This document shows, in pieces, positions 41,703 to 49,323 of a DNA stretch of 64,000 nucleotides (the stretch's first letter is position 1; every line of letters starts with the position of its first letter). The notes below the pieces were generated by a model, which made no database searches, was not told the DNA's origin, and saw only the letters and a program-made list of their open reading frames with translations. The stretch lies in the NCBI GenBank assembly GCA_963764665.1, contig CAVXTL010000017.1, forward strand, positions 62,001 through 126,000, in the 5' to 3' direction. The DNA comes from JACVRW01 sp963764665 (lineage in GTDB: Bacteria; Actinomycetota; Thermoleophilia; Solirubrobacterales; Thermoleophilaceae). The translations under genes were made by a program, and so were the position numbers.

Positions 41703-41948
41703 GTGTCGTGGAGTGACCTGAGAGCTCTGGGGAGAACGACGAGCACGGGAGACTGGGAGTTCCCTGCGCCGCGCATCGGCGATGCGATCAGCGTCATGGC
41801 GGAGATGCGGCTACAGGTCGTTTGGCAGGAGCTCAGGCTGTATCAACCTGACGGTTCCTTCGTCGTGCCCGGGGTGTCGGCGCAAGAGTGGGCCGAAGGT
41901 GACGAGTGGGTCGCCTTCGGCCTGAGCGACGACGCCCCGCGCCCGTAG
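41703..41948 (+). CDS. Hypothetical small protein
   Basis: A GTG-initiated frame of 81 residues (MSWSDLRALGRTTSTGDWEF to DDAPRP) nine bases after the decarboxylase stop. I recognise no domain. The composition is balanced, with charged and aromatic residues (VVWQELRLYQPDGSF, EWAEGDEWVAFGL) that look like a small beta-rich soluble protein, but GC use at third positions is weaker than in neighbours and no strong Shine-Dalgarno is visible. It could be a real small gene or chance frame at the edge of a gene-poor stretch. Confidence 0.35.
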   Translation: MSWSDLRALGRTTSTGDWEFPAPRIGDAISVMAEMRLQVVWQELRLYQPDGSFVVPGVSAQEWAEGDEWVAFGLSDDAPRP

Positions 41949-42386
41949 CGGAGCGACAGCTGCTGGGTGGGGAAGGGCGGGCTGTTAGGCGCCCGCACTC
42001 GGGCGGTCTCCGGTTGCGCCCGGCTCTCGCGGCGAGTGAGGTGCGATCCACTCGCGCATACCGCGAGTAACTGGCAGGTCACTCCGCCCGGCCGAGTGCT
42101 TGTTCAGTTAGGCACCCATATCGGGAGTAACTGAACACTCACTCTCGGGCTCGGGGCGTTGGTGTAACGAGGCACGCACGAGGGTGACCGGAAAGGCGTG
42201 CGCCACCGCATTCCCACCCAGCAATCCGGCCAGCCCCGTCGCGTGGGCCGCGGACGAGGGCCAGGCCAGGAAGCGCACGCGCCACCCGGCCCGGAGTATC
42301 AGGCAGGCTGATATAAGAGCGCTTGCGATGGAGGAGTGGCACAGCGACGGTCACTGCTGGGAGTGCGACTGGCCCTGCTGGGAGCG
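41949..42386. other. Gene-free stretch with imperfect 60-base repeats
   Basis: I see no convincing gene in these 438 bases. Two imperfect copies, 60 bases apart, begin CATACCGCGAGTAACTG (42058) and CATATCGGGAGTAACTG (42118) and each ends near TCACTC. In addition GTTCAGTTA (42102-42110) and TAACTGAAC (42128-42136) form a perfect inverted repeat around 17 bases. Base composition is lower in GC than the surroundings. The right part (42180-42386) is GC-rich without obvious structure apart from CTGATATAAG near 42309. The stretch separates the decarboxylase side from the MarR/ech side and may be a regulatory or decayed region. Confidence 0.4.
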
Positions 42387-42827
42387 CTACGGGCGCTCGA
42401 GCCCGGCGCCCAAGCCGCGCACGCACGCGATCAGCTGCGTTCGCAAGGGCTCGTGCTGCGAGGCCGGGAGGTCGCGCAACATCCGGCGCTCCATGTCGTC
42501 CACGGCCGCGTCGCATTCGGCGAGCACGCGCTTGCCCTTCCGCGTCAGCTGGGCACGGAGGATGCGGCGGTGATCCGGGTCGGGGCTGCGCTCGATCAGC
42601 TTCTCGCGCTCGAGTGCCCCGATCAGCTGGCTCATGGACTGCGGGGTGATGTAGGAGCGGCGTGCCAGCTGGGCGTTGGAAAGCCCGCTGCGCGACGCCA
42701 GCACCGAGAGCGCCGTGTACTGCGTCGCGGTGAGCCCATGCGGGCGCACCTGCGCGTCGATCTCGCGGCGCAGGGCGCGGTCGAGGCGGGCCACCACGTA
42801 GCTGACCCGCGGCACGGTCTCCGGCAC
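42387..42827 (-). CDS. MarR-family transcriptional regulator
   Basis: A MarR-type regulator of 146 residues from a GTG at 42827; a longer version to 42878 is possible but runs into the divergent gene's leader. The winged-helix region is visible: LTATQYTALSVLASRSGLSN, then the recognition helix in SYITPQSMSQLIGALEREKL and the wing DPDHRRILRAQLTRKGK. It is divergent from ech (start 42881), exactly the layout of the MarR regulators that control hydroxycinnamate catabolism in other bacteria, where the CoA thioester is the inducer. That role is an inference here. No clear Shine-Dalgarno is seen at either start. Confidence 0.88.
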   Translation of the reverse strand: MPETVPRVSYVVARLDRALRREIDAQVRPHGLTATQYTALSVLASRSGLSNAQLARRSYITPQSMSQLIGALEREKLIERSPDPDHRRILRAQLTRKGKRVLAECDAAVDDMERRMLRDLPASQHEPLRTQLIACVRGLGAGLERP

Positions 42828-42880
42828 CGCGCGACCGTACCAGCGCCGCCCGCCGTACCCACCACGAGGGGAGAGCACCG

Positions 42881-43705
42881 ATGACGTATGACCGTTGGGA
42901 CACCGTGAACGTGGAGGTGGACGACGGCATCGCCTGGGTCGAGCTGAACAGGCCGGACAAGCGCAACGCGATGAACCCGGCGCTCAACGCCTCGATGGTC
43001 GAGGTGCTCGAGGCGGTGGACGCCGACGAGGACGCCCGCGTGATGGTGCTCACCGGCGCCGGCGAGTCGTTCTCGGCGGGGATGGACCTGAAGGAGTACT
43101 TCCGCGAGGTGGACGAGGCGCCTGACCACGTGCAGCGCAAGGTGCGCCGCGACGCCAACCTCTGGCAGTGGCGGATGCTGCGCAGCTACCCCAAGCCCAC
43201 GATCGCGATGGTCAACGGCTGGTGCTTCGGCGGCGCCTTCACGCCGCTCGTGGCCTGCGACCTCGCGATCGCCTCGCACGATGCGACGTTCGGCCTCTCC
43301 GAGATCAACTGGGGCATCCCGCCCGGCAGCGTCGTCAACCGCGCGCTCGCGGAGACCGTGGGCTCGCGCGACGCCCTCCTCTACGTCATGACCGGCCGCA
43401 CCTTCGACGGCCGGAGGGCCGCCGAGATGGGCCTGGTGAACTCGAGCGTGCCGGCCGGTGAGCTGCGCGCGGAGACCGCGGCGCTGGCGGCCGAGCTGGC
43501 CGGCAAGAACCCGGCGGTGCTGCGCGCCGCCAAGCTCGGCTTCAAGCACGCCGGCGACATGAGCTGGGAGCAGGCCGAGGACTACCTCTACGCCAAGCTC
43601 GAGCAATCGCAGTTCCTCGATTCGGAGCGCGGCCGAGAGCAGGGCCTCGAGCAGTTCCTCGACAAGAAGACCTACCGGCCGGGACTGGAGAACTACTCAC
43701 GCTGA
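42881..43705 (+). CDS. ech: p-Hydroxycinnamoyl-CoA hydratase/lyase (feruloyl-CoA hydratase/aldolase)
   Basis: A 274-residue crotonase-fold enzyme that is closely similar along its whole length to HCHL/Ech, which hydrates feruloyl- or p-coumaroyl-CoA and splits it to vanillin or 4-hydroxybenzaldehyde plus acetyl-CoA. Diagnostic runs are AGMDLKEYFREVD, MVNGWCFGGAFTPLVACDLA, FGLSEINWGIPPGS with catalytic Glu141 (Glu143 in Pseudomonas) and EDYLYAKLEQS with Tyr237 (Tyr239). Ser123 of the Pseudomonas enzyme is replaced by Thr121, a conservative change. A MarR regulator is divergent. No feruloyl-CoA synthetase is in the window, so the CoA ligase must lie elsewhere unless the PaaK-like one serves. 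Confidence 0.95.
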   Translation: MTYDRWDTVNVEVDDGIAWVELNRPDKRNAMNPALNASMVEVLEAVDADEDARVMVLTGAGESFSAGMDLKEYFREVDEAPDHVQRKVRRDANLWQWRMLRSYPKPTIAMVNGWCFGGAFTPLVACDLAIASHDATFGLSEINWGIPPGSVVNRALAETVGSRDALLYVMTGRTFDGRRAAEMGLVNSSVPAGELRAETAALAAELAGKNPAVLRAAKLGFKHAGDMSWEQAEDYLYAKLEQSQFLDSERGREQGLEQFLDKKTYRPGLENYSR

Positions 43706-43720
43706 CGAGGGGAGCGCGGG

Positions 43721-44458
43721 ATGGCGAGGTTCGTGTTCGTCCACGGGGCCTTTGCGGGCGCCTGGTGCTGGGGGCCGTTGCGCGAGCGCCTCGAGGCCGC
43801 CGGCCACACCACCGAGGCGCGCGATCTGCCCGGGTCCGGCGACGACCAGACCCCGGTGGGCGAGCTGACGCTCGACGTCTACGCGGACAGCGTCTGCGAG
43901 CAGCTCCGCCAGGCGGACGAGCCGGCCGTGCTCGTTCCGAACAGCATGGGCGGGGTGGTCGCCACCCAGGCCGCGGCGCGCTGCCCGGAGCGGGTGGCGT
44001 CGATCGTCTACGTGGCTGCCTTCCTGCCTCAGGACGGCCAGAGCCTGCTGGCGCTGACCCAGCTGCCCGAGGGCGCCGACGATCAGATCCAGGCGAACCT
44101 CGTGGTCGTGGGCGACCCGCCGGTGGCCACGCTGTCGGCCGCGGCCTCGCTCGACGCGATGTACCTCCGGTGCTCGGAGCAGACGGCCGCCTGGGCGATC
44201 GGCCGGCAGCGCCCGCAGCCCGTGCTGCCGTTCACCCAGCCGGTGTCGCTGCCGGACGGGGCGTTCGACGACATCCCGCGCAGCTACGTGCTCTGCACGC
44301 TCGACCGGTCGATCCCGCCCGCTCTCCAGCGCCGGATGATCGCCACGGCCGGGATTACCGACGTCGTGGAGCTGGACACCGACCACGCTCCGCACCTGTC
44401 GGCCACGGACGAGCTGGCGGCGGCGCTGGACGCGCGCGCGGAGGGTCCGGTGGGGTGA
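43721..44458 (+). CDS. Alpha/beta hydrolase, plant methylesterase/hydroxynitrile lyase-like
   Basis: A 245-residue esterase-type alpha/beta hydrolase. FVFVHGAFAGAWCWGPL is the typical start of the MES/hydroxynitrile lyase group. The nucleophile elbow is VPNSMGGVVATQAA; the usual GHSMGG has Pro-Asn in place of Gly-His but the serine is kept. The general base lies in LDTDHAPHLS. Members hydrolyse methyl esters of aromatic acids or act as cyanohydrin lyases. It starts 15 bases after ech, suggesting action on a phenolic ester such as a methyl or glycosyl ferulate; that is inference. It overlaps the following arginase-like gene by four bases (GTGA). Confidence 0.85.
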   Translation: MARFVFVHGAFAGAWCWGPLRERLEAAGHTTEARDLPGSGDDQTPVGELTLDVYADSVCEQLRQADEPAVLVPNSMGGVVATQAAARCPERVASIVYVAAFLPQDGQSLLALTQLPEGADDQIQANLVVVGDPPVATLSAAASLDAMYLRCSEQTAAWAIGRQRPQPVLPFTQPVSLPDGAFDDIPRSYVLCTLDRSIPPALQRRMIATAGITDVVELDTDHAPHLSATDELAAALDARAEGPVG

Positions 44459-45393
44459 GCGCGCCGCTCGCCCTGATCGGCGTGCCGAGCAGTGCGGGCG
44501 CGTTCGCCCCGGGACAGGAGCGGGCCCCCGAGGCACTGCGAGCGGCCGGCCTGAAGGAGAAGCTCGGGGCAGCCGGCTTCGAGGTGACCGACCGCGGCGA
44601 CTCCGCGCCCTTCCGCTGGCGTCCCGATCCCGCGAGCCCGCGCGTGCAGAACGCGGACGCGGTCCGCGCCGCCGCGCTTGACACCGCGGCCCGGGTGGAG
44701 CAGTCCATCGCCGCGGGGGAGCTGGCGCTCGTGCTCGGAGGCGACTGCACGATCGAGCTCGGCACCGTGGCCGGCTCGGCGCGCTCTGTCGGTCGTACAG
44801 GCCTCGTGTACTTCGACGTCCATCCCGACCTCAACGTGCCCGCGGAGAGCACGCCCGGGGCGCTCGACTGGATGGGGTGCGCGCACATGCTCGGTGTGGA
44901 GGGGGCCGTGCCGGAGCTGGTTCGCCTGGACGGACACGCGCCGCTGCTCCGACCCGACGACATCCTCTTCTTCGCCTACGGCCCCGAGCAGGCCACTCCG
45001 TTCGAGCGCGACCAGCTCGAGCGCCTTGACCCGCGCCGCGTGCCCGCGGAGTGGGTGCGCGGCGACCCGGAGGGCGAGGCGGAGCGTGCGCTGAGCGAGT
45101 TCGCCCCGGGCTTCGACCGCCTGCTCGTGCACTTCGACGTGGACACGATCGACTTCACCGACGCCCCGCTGTCCGAGAACCCCGGCCGCAACGAGGGCCT
45201 GCCGATGGACGCGGCGATCGCGGCCCTCCGCGTGCTGGTCGGCGCCGACACCCTGGCGGCGCTGACCGTGACCGAGCTGAACCCGCTCCATGGCGCCGAG
45301 GACGGCAGCACGGTGGAGCGGTTCGCGGACGCGCTCGCGGAGTGCCTCAGACCGGCGGCGTGCCGTACGTGTGGAAGCTCTCCACGGTCTTGA
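44455..45393 (+). CDS. Arginase/agmatinase/ureohydrolase superfamily protein
   Basis: A 312-residue ureohydrolase-fold protein. The three metal motifs are recognisable but altered: GGDC (usual GGDH), DVHPDLN (usual DAHxD) and HFDVDTIDF (usual SxDxDxxDP). The GGDC form occurs in a group of arginase-like proteins of uncertain substrate, so it should not be called arginase. The end VTELNPLHGAEDGS matches the family's conserved C-terminal E-x-NP element. GTG start overlaps the hydrolase stop. The 3' end overlaps the convergent extradiol-type gene by 47 bases. Its link to aromatic catabolism is not evident. Confidence 0.82.
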   Translation: MSAPLALIGVPSSAGAFAPGQERAPEALRAAGLKEKLGAAGFEVTDRGDSAPFRWRPDPASPRVQNADAVRAAALDTAARVEQSIAAGELALVLGGDCTIELGTVAGSARSVGRTGLVYFDVHPDLNVPAESTPGALDWMGCAHMLGVEGAVPELVRLDGHAPLLRPDDILFFAYGPEQATPFERDQLERLDPRRVPAEWVRGDPEGEAERALSEFAPGFDRLLVHFDVDTIDFTDAPLSENPGRNEGLPMDAAIAALRVLVGADTLAALTVTELNPLHGAEDGSTVERFADALAECLRPAACRTCGSSPRS

Positions 45394-46294
45394 CGCCCCA
45401 GGCCTGTCCCTTGGCGCGCTCGGCCTCGCTCCACACGGTCGGCTCGCGGTCCGGGTCGTAGGCGAAGTACCCGCCGGTGGTGACCTCCACGCGGTTGCCG
45501 CCCGGCTCGAAGCCGTAGAGGAAGAAGCCCTGGGCGACCGCGTGCTTGGAGGGGGCGGCCTCGATCGGCACGTCGTTATCCAGGAAGAGGTCGGCCGCGC
45601 GGAGCACCTCCTCGCGCGTGTCCACCCAGAAGGCGAGGTGGTGCAGGCGCCCGCGGAGGCGGTGGAAGTCGGCCACGTAGATCAACTCGTGCGCCGCGAT
45701 GGTGAGGCTGAGCCAGGCGCCCGTCTCCCTGCCGTCGTCGAGCACGATCCGCTCGTACAGGCGGTAGCCGAGCACCTCCTCGGCGAAGGTGCGGTTGGCC
45801 GGCACGTCCTGGCACAGCACGTTCACGTGGTCGAGGCGCTTGACCGAGGCGCCGCGGCCCACGTAGCGCTGCGGCTGATTCTTCAGCGACGGCCGCAGCT
45901 CCTCGGGGGGCTCGTACTTCTCGGTCTCGAAGTACAGCTCCATCACGTGGCCGTCGGGGTCGGTGAAGCGGTACGCCGGGCCGTGGCCCAGGTCGCCGTC
46001 GATCCACCCGGTCCCGACGCCGGCGGCCTCGATCGCCGCCACCCGCCTGTCGAGCGCCTCGGGGCTCCATGCCCGCAGCGCCAGGTGCCCGAGCCCGGCC
46101 TGCGGCGACTCGGTGAGCTTCAGTCCGTAGCGCTCGTAGTCGCCCCACCCGCGCAGGAATACGGACTGGCCTTCGCGCGCCTCCACGTGCATGCCGAGCA
46201 CCTCCTCGAAGAAGCGCAGGCTCTCCTGCGGGCGCGGCGTGAGCAGCTCGGCGTGGCCGATGTGAGCGAGGTCGGCCACCCGCTCGGGACTCAC
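45347..46294 (-). CDS. Catechol 2,3-dioxygenase-like extradiol dioxygenase (VOC)
   Basis: A 315-residue two-module type I extradiol dioxygenase. The iron ligands lie in the second module: His156 in KRLDHVNVL, His219 in RLHHLAFWV and Glu270 in GNRVEVTTGGYF, spaced as in XylE (His153, His214, Glu265). It should insert O2 next to the hydroxyls of a catechol. In this operon the downstream enzymes are of the gallate/protocatechuate meta-pathway (GalB and RraA types), so its substrate may be a gallate-like or methoxy catechol rather than plain catechol. GTG start with GTGA overlap to the RraA gene. It is the last gene of the operon. Confidence 0.88.
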   Translation of the reverse strand: MSPERVADLAHIGHAELLTPRPQESLRFFEEVLGMHVEAREGQSVFLRGWGDYERYGLKLTESPQAGLGHLALRAWSPEALDRRVAAIEAAGVGTGWIDGDLGHGPAYRFTDPDGHVMELYFETEKYEPPEELRPSLKNQPQRYVGRGASVKRLDHVNVLCQDVPANRTFAEEVLGYRLYERIVLDDGRETGAWLSLTIAAHELIYVADFHRLRGRLHHLAFWVDTREEVLRAADLFLDNDVPIEAAPSKHAVAQGFFLYGFEPGGNRVEVTTGGYFAYDPDREPTVWSEAERAKGQAWGVKTVESFHTYGTPPV

Positions 46295-46923
46295 CGCCTG
46301 CGCTCTCCCTCCACCAGCGCCCTCAGCCCGTCGAGGTCGTACGACAGCTCGCCGCCCTGGAGCTTCACCCGCTTCGCGCGCTCCTTGTCCTCGCGCGCAT
46401 GCGAGCGCTCGAGCACCTGCTGGAGGCGCTGGTGCCCCACGACCACCACGCCGTCCGTGTCGAGCACCACCGCGTCGCCGGGGCGGATCGAGGTGCCGCC
46501 GACCTCCACCGTCTCGTCGAGCACGCCCACAGTCTCTTTCACGGCACCGTGCACGCGGATCCAGCGGGTCCACACCGGCACTCCGAGCGCGCGCAGCTCC
46601 TCCACGTCGCGCACCGCCGCGTCCACGAGCAGCGCCGCCACGCCGCGGGCCTTCGCCTGGGTCACGAGCAGGTCGCCGACCAGCGCCACCGGCCCGGGCT
46701 CCGGCATCGTGAGCACGAGCACGTCGCCGGGCTGGACGCGATCCATCGCCGCGTGCACCATCAGGTTGTCGCCCTGGGCGCAGCGCACCGTGCGCGCCGG
46801 CCCGCAGGCGCGCGACCCCGGGAGCACCTGCTGGAGGTCGAGGTCCACGAGCCCGCGCCGCCCCGACGCTTCGAAGACGGTCGCGGTGCCCAGCCGGGCG
46901 AGCTCCTCGTGGACGGCGTTCAC
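46291..46923 (-). CDS. RraA-family protein, 4-carboxy-4-hydroxy-2-oxoadipate aldolase-like
   Basis: A 210-residue RraA-fold protein. LGTATVFEASGRRGLVDLDL is the N-terminal pattern and VALVGDLLVTQAKARGVAAL with VDAAVRDVEEL is the active-site region, whose Arg-Asp pair binds substrate and Mg. Class II HMG/CHA aldolases of this family split 4-carboxy-4-hydroxy-2-oxoadipate to pyruvate and oxaloacetate, the last step of gallate and protocatechuate 4,5-cleavage. Placement right next to a GalB-type hydratase, which makes that substrate, supports this role over RNase E inhibition. GTG start, GTGA overlap with the GalB stop. Confidence 0.87.
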   Translation of the reverse strand: MNAVHEELARLGTATVFEASGRRGLVDLDLQQVLPGSRACGPARTVRCAQGDNLMVHAAMDRVQPGDVLVLTMPEPGPVALVGDLLVTQAKARGVAALLVDAAVRDVEELRALGVPVWTRWIRVHGAVKETVGVLDETVEVGGTSIRPGDAVVLDTDGVVVVGHQRLQQVLERSHAREDKERAKRVKLQGGELSYDLDGLRALVEGERRR

Positions 46924-47633
46924 AGCGCCTCCAGGACCTGGGGGAGCACGCGCTGGAATGCCTCGGCGTAGCGGATCTCCTTGTTCCCGGAGACCCTGCG
47001 CGCGTGGTTGCCGCGCTGCTCGGCGCGCTGGCCGTAGTAGGTCTGGAGGTAGCTCTGCGCCTTCATCTCCCTCATCGCCGCCAGCTTGTGCTCCATCACG
47101 GACGTGATGTCCACGAAGGTCGTGGGGGTGAAGTTGCACAGCTCCGGCTGGTGCGGCTCGAAGAGGAACAGCTCGGGCGGGCTCACGGTCTCGAAGGCGC
47201 TCTCCACGCCCGCGCCCGCGGCGAGCGCCCGTGCGCGCTCCACGGCGGCGCAGGCCACCGGGTGGTCCGGGTTGAAGGGATCGCGGTCGGTGTGGGTGAC
47301 GATCACGTCGGGCGCCAGCTCGCGGATCACGTCGACGATCCGTGCCAGCGCGGCCGCGTCGACCTCGAGCGGGTAGTCGCCCAGGTCGAGGCAGCGGAAG
47401 TCGGCGCCCAGCGCCTCGGCGGCGCGCTCCGCCTCGCCGTGGCGCACCTGCTTCACGTTCTCGATCGTCTGACCCTCCTCCTTCCAGAGCTCGCCCGACT
47501 CGCCGCGCTCGCCGTAGGAGAGCGCCAGCACGCTGGCGGTGCCGCCGGCCTCGGCGGTGAGCGCCAGCACGCCGCCGGAGCGCCAGACGAAGTCGGCCGC
47601 GTGAGCGCCCACGGCGAGCAGCCGCCTGCTCAC
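46920..47633 (-). CDS. galB: PIG-L-family 4-oxalomesaconate hydratase (GalB type)
   Basis: A 237-residue PIG-L deacetylase-fold protein that resembles GalB of Pseudomonas putida along its length. Shared features are VGAHAADFVWRSGGVLALTA, ALSYGERGESGELWKEEGQT, LDLGDYPLEVD, the metal histidine in FNPDHPVACAAVE, and FLFEPHQPELCNFTPTTFVD. GalB adds water to the enol form of 4-oxalomesaconate, giving 4-carboxy-4-hydroxy-2-oxoadipate for the aldolase in the next gene. The pair thus forms the lower gallate pathway. GTG start at 47633, GTGA overlap with the amidohydrolase. Function is by family similarity and context. Confidence 0.88.
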   Translation of the reverse strand: MSRRLLAVGAHAADFVWRSGGVLALTAEAGGTASVLALSYGERGESGELWKEEGQTIENVKQVRHGEAERAAEALGADFRCLDLGDYPLEVDAAALARIVDVIRELAPDVIVTHTDRDPFNPDHPVACAAVERARALAAGAGVESAFETVSPPELFLFEPHQPELCNFTPTTFVDITSVMEHKLAAMREMKAQSYLQTYYGQRAEQRGNHARRVSGNKEIRYAEAFQRVLPQVLEAL

Positions 47634-48550
47634 GAGTCCACCCCCGCCACGCGGCGCGTGTTGTCCACCGCCATGGTGCGCACCTCGCTCTCGGAGAAGC
47701 CGGCGCCGAGCAGCCGCTCGGCCATCAGCGGCAGGCCGTCCTCCACCGGCGGGTTCTGCACCTGGCCGAGGTCGGTGGACAGGAGCGTGCGCTCCGCGCC
47801 GACCGCGCGGGTTCCCGCCAGCCAGTCGTCCCACGAGCACTTGCCCGTGTACGGGGTGGTGAAGCAGCGCTCGATCAGCGCGCCGCGGTCCGCCAGCTCC
47901 AGCTGCTCCTCCACGGTGAAATTCTGCGCCGGGTAGTCGGGATGGGTGACCACGATGTGCTGCACGCCCTCCTCGACCGCGGCGTCCACCACGGCGAACA
48001 CCTCGTCGCGGCCCACGTGCCCGGTGGCCACCACCATCCCGTGCGCGGCCACCACGCCCAGCACGGCGCGCACCTCCGGCAGCACCTGGCCGTCCCCGTC
48101 GAGCACCGGCACCGGCTCGATCCCTATGCCCTGGTCGCGCAGCTCGGCCTCCAGGCGCGCCCACACCGGCAGGTTGGCGCCGGGGCCGCTGCGGGCCAGG
48201 TGCTCGCGCTCGTTGAGCGAGTCCACCGTGGGCATCCAGACCGTGCGCGCGCCCTCGCGGGCCGCCAGCTCCACGGCGAGCGGGTTCACGCCGCCGATCG
48301 CGCGGTTGAGAACGATCGCGCCCAGGGCGGCTATGCCGGGCACCACGCCGCGCACCACCGCGGCCCGCTCGGCGGTGGAGGTGTAGTGCGACTTGAGCAC
48401 GAAGCCGGCCAGGCCGAGCTCCTCGAAGCGCCGCGCCAGCCCCACGTCGTCGATGCGGCGCTCCACCACGTCGGGTGCGATGTGCACGTGCACGTCCACC
48501 GCCCCGCGCACCAGGTCGCGGGCAGCATCGGAGGGCACGGGCGCCTTCAT
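47630..48550 (-). CDS. Amidohydrolase-like protein (DUF6282-type)
   Basis: A 306-residue TIM-barrel hydrolase-like protein. GAVDVHVHIAPDVVERRIDD gives an HxH metal site, VLKSHYTSTAERAAVV the next strand, VVATGHVGRDEVFAVVD and HIVVTHPDYPAQNFTVEEQ supply further histidines, and LLSTDLGQVQNP the closing Asp. The pattern fits the DUF6282 family, whose activity is not known. Lying between a 6PGDH-like gene and galB, it is a candidate for a lactone-opening step comparable to LigI (2-pyrone-4,6-dicarboxylate hydrolase), which is also an amidohydrolase. That assignment is an inference. ATG at 48550 overlaps the upstream stop. Confidence 0.78.
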   Translation of the reverse strand: MKAPVPSDAARDLVRGAVDVHVHIAPDVVERRIDDVGLARRFEELGLAGFVLKSHYTSTAERAAVVRGVVPGIAALGAIVLNRAIGGVNPLAVELAAREGARTVWMPTVDSLNEREHLARSGPGANLPVWARLEAELRDQGIGIEPVPVLDGDGQVLPEVRAVLGVVAAHGMVVATGHVGRDEVFAVVDAAVEEGVQHIVVTHPDYPAQNFTVEEQLELADRGALIERCFTTPYTGKCSWDDWLAGTRAVGAERTLLSTDLGQVQNPPVEDGLPLMAERLLGAGFSESEVRTMAVDNTRRVAGVDS

Positions 48551-49323
48551 CCGCCGACCTCGGTGCTGGCGAGCGAGCGCAGCCACTGCTCGGTGGCGCT
48601 CGCCACTCGCGGCTCCACTCCCAGCTCCTCGAGCAGCGCCACGGCCGCCTCCATCTCGTCCACGCGGCGGCCCGCGTGCAGGCGGCTCCCCTCCACCAGG
48701 CGGCGCAGCAGCGCCGCGTCGGCCGTGGTGAGCGTGCTCTCGATGTCCGCGTAGAGCCAGTCCTCGCAGCCGAGCGCGCGAGCGGCCTCGAGCGACTCGC
48801 CCACCGCGGCGGCCAGTCCCTTGGCGAACACGCTGCGCGCCAGCTTGCGCGCCGAGGCGTCGCCCACCTCGGTGCCCACCGGCGTGACGGGCATGCCGAG
48901 TGGACCGAGAGCGTCGGCGAAGCGCTCGGCGCCCGGGCCCGACACGAGCGCGGGCGTGCTCACGCCGCGCCCCGGCACCGCCCCGAGCAGCGCGACGTCG
49001 GCGAAGTCCGCGCGCACCGCTTGGGCGGCCGCCCGCTTGACCGCCGGGGCGGCGGTGTTGAGGTCCGCGAAGAGCGCATCCGGGTCGAGCCCGGGGGCGG
49101 CGCTCTCCGCCACCTCCACGGCCACGGACGCGGAGTTCAGGCTGAGCACGATCGCGGCGCCGGCGGCGGCGTCGGCCTCGCCCTCGGCCGGCTGCACGCC
49201 CTCCGGCACCTCGCGCACCGGGTCCCAGCCGCGCACCGTCACACCGGCCGCCACGAGATCCGCGGCGATGGCGCTGCCCGCCTCGCCCAGCCCGATCACC
49301 GCGATGACGCCGGGGGCGCTCAC
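48547..49323 (-). CDS. 6-Phosphogluconate/beta-hydroxyacid dehydrogenase-like NAD(P) oxidoreductase (DUF1932)
   Basis: A 258-residue dehydrogenase with an N-terminal Rossmann fold (VIAVIGLGEAGSAIAADLVA) and a helical C-terminal domain of the DUF1932 type (ARKLARSVFAKGLAAAVGES, LYADIESTLTTADAALLRRL). It keeps the DLNTAAP substrate-loop region and LLGAVPGRGV. Family members oxidise beta-hydroxyacids, but those with DUF1932 are mostly uncharacterised. In the operon it could oxidise a hydroxylated ring-cleavage product or lactol, analogous to the semialdehyde dehydrogenase step of protocatechuate 4,5-cleavage. GTG start with GTGA overlap on the GntR stop. Confidence 0.85.
   Translation of the reverse strand: MSAPGVIAVIGLGEAGSAIAADLVAAGVTVRGWDPVREVPEGVQPAEGEADAAAGAAIVLSLNSASVAVEVAESAAPGLDPDALFADLNTAAPAVKRAAAQAVRADFADVALLGAVPGRGVSTPALVSGPGAERFADALGPLGMPVTPVGTEVGDASARKLARSVFAKGLAAAVGESLEAARALGCEDWLYADIESTLTTADAALLRRLVEGSRLHAGRRVDEMEAAVALLEELGVEPRVASATEQWLRSLASTEVGG

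Noticed and set aside
44455..45393. Naming this gene arginase or agmatinase
   Set aside because: All three metal motifs depart from the canonical ones, and no arginine or agmatine genes are nearby.
46291..46923. RraA as RNase E inhibitor
   Set aside because: The protein keeps the aldolase Arg-Asp site and lies next to a GalB-like hydratase, which fits the aldolase branch of the family.
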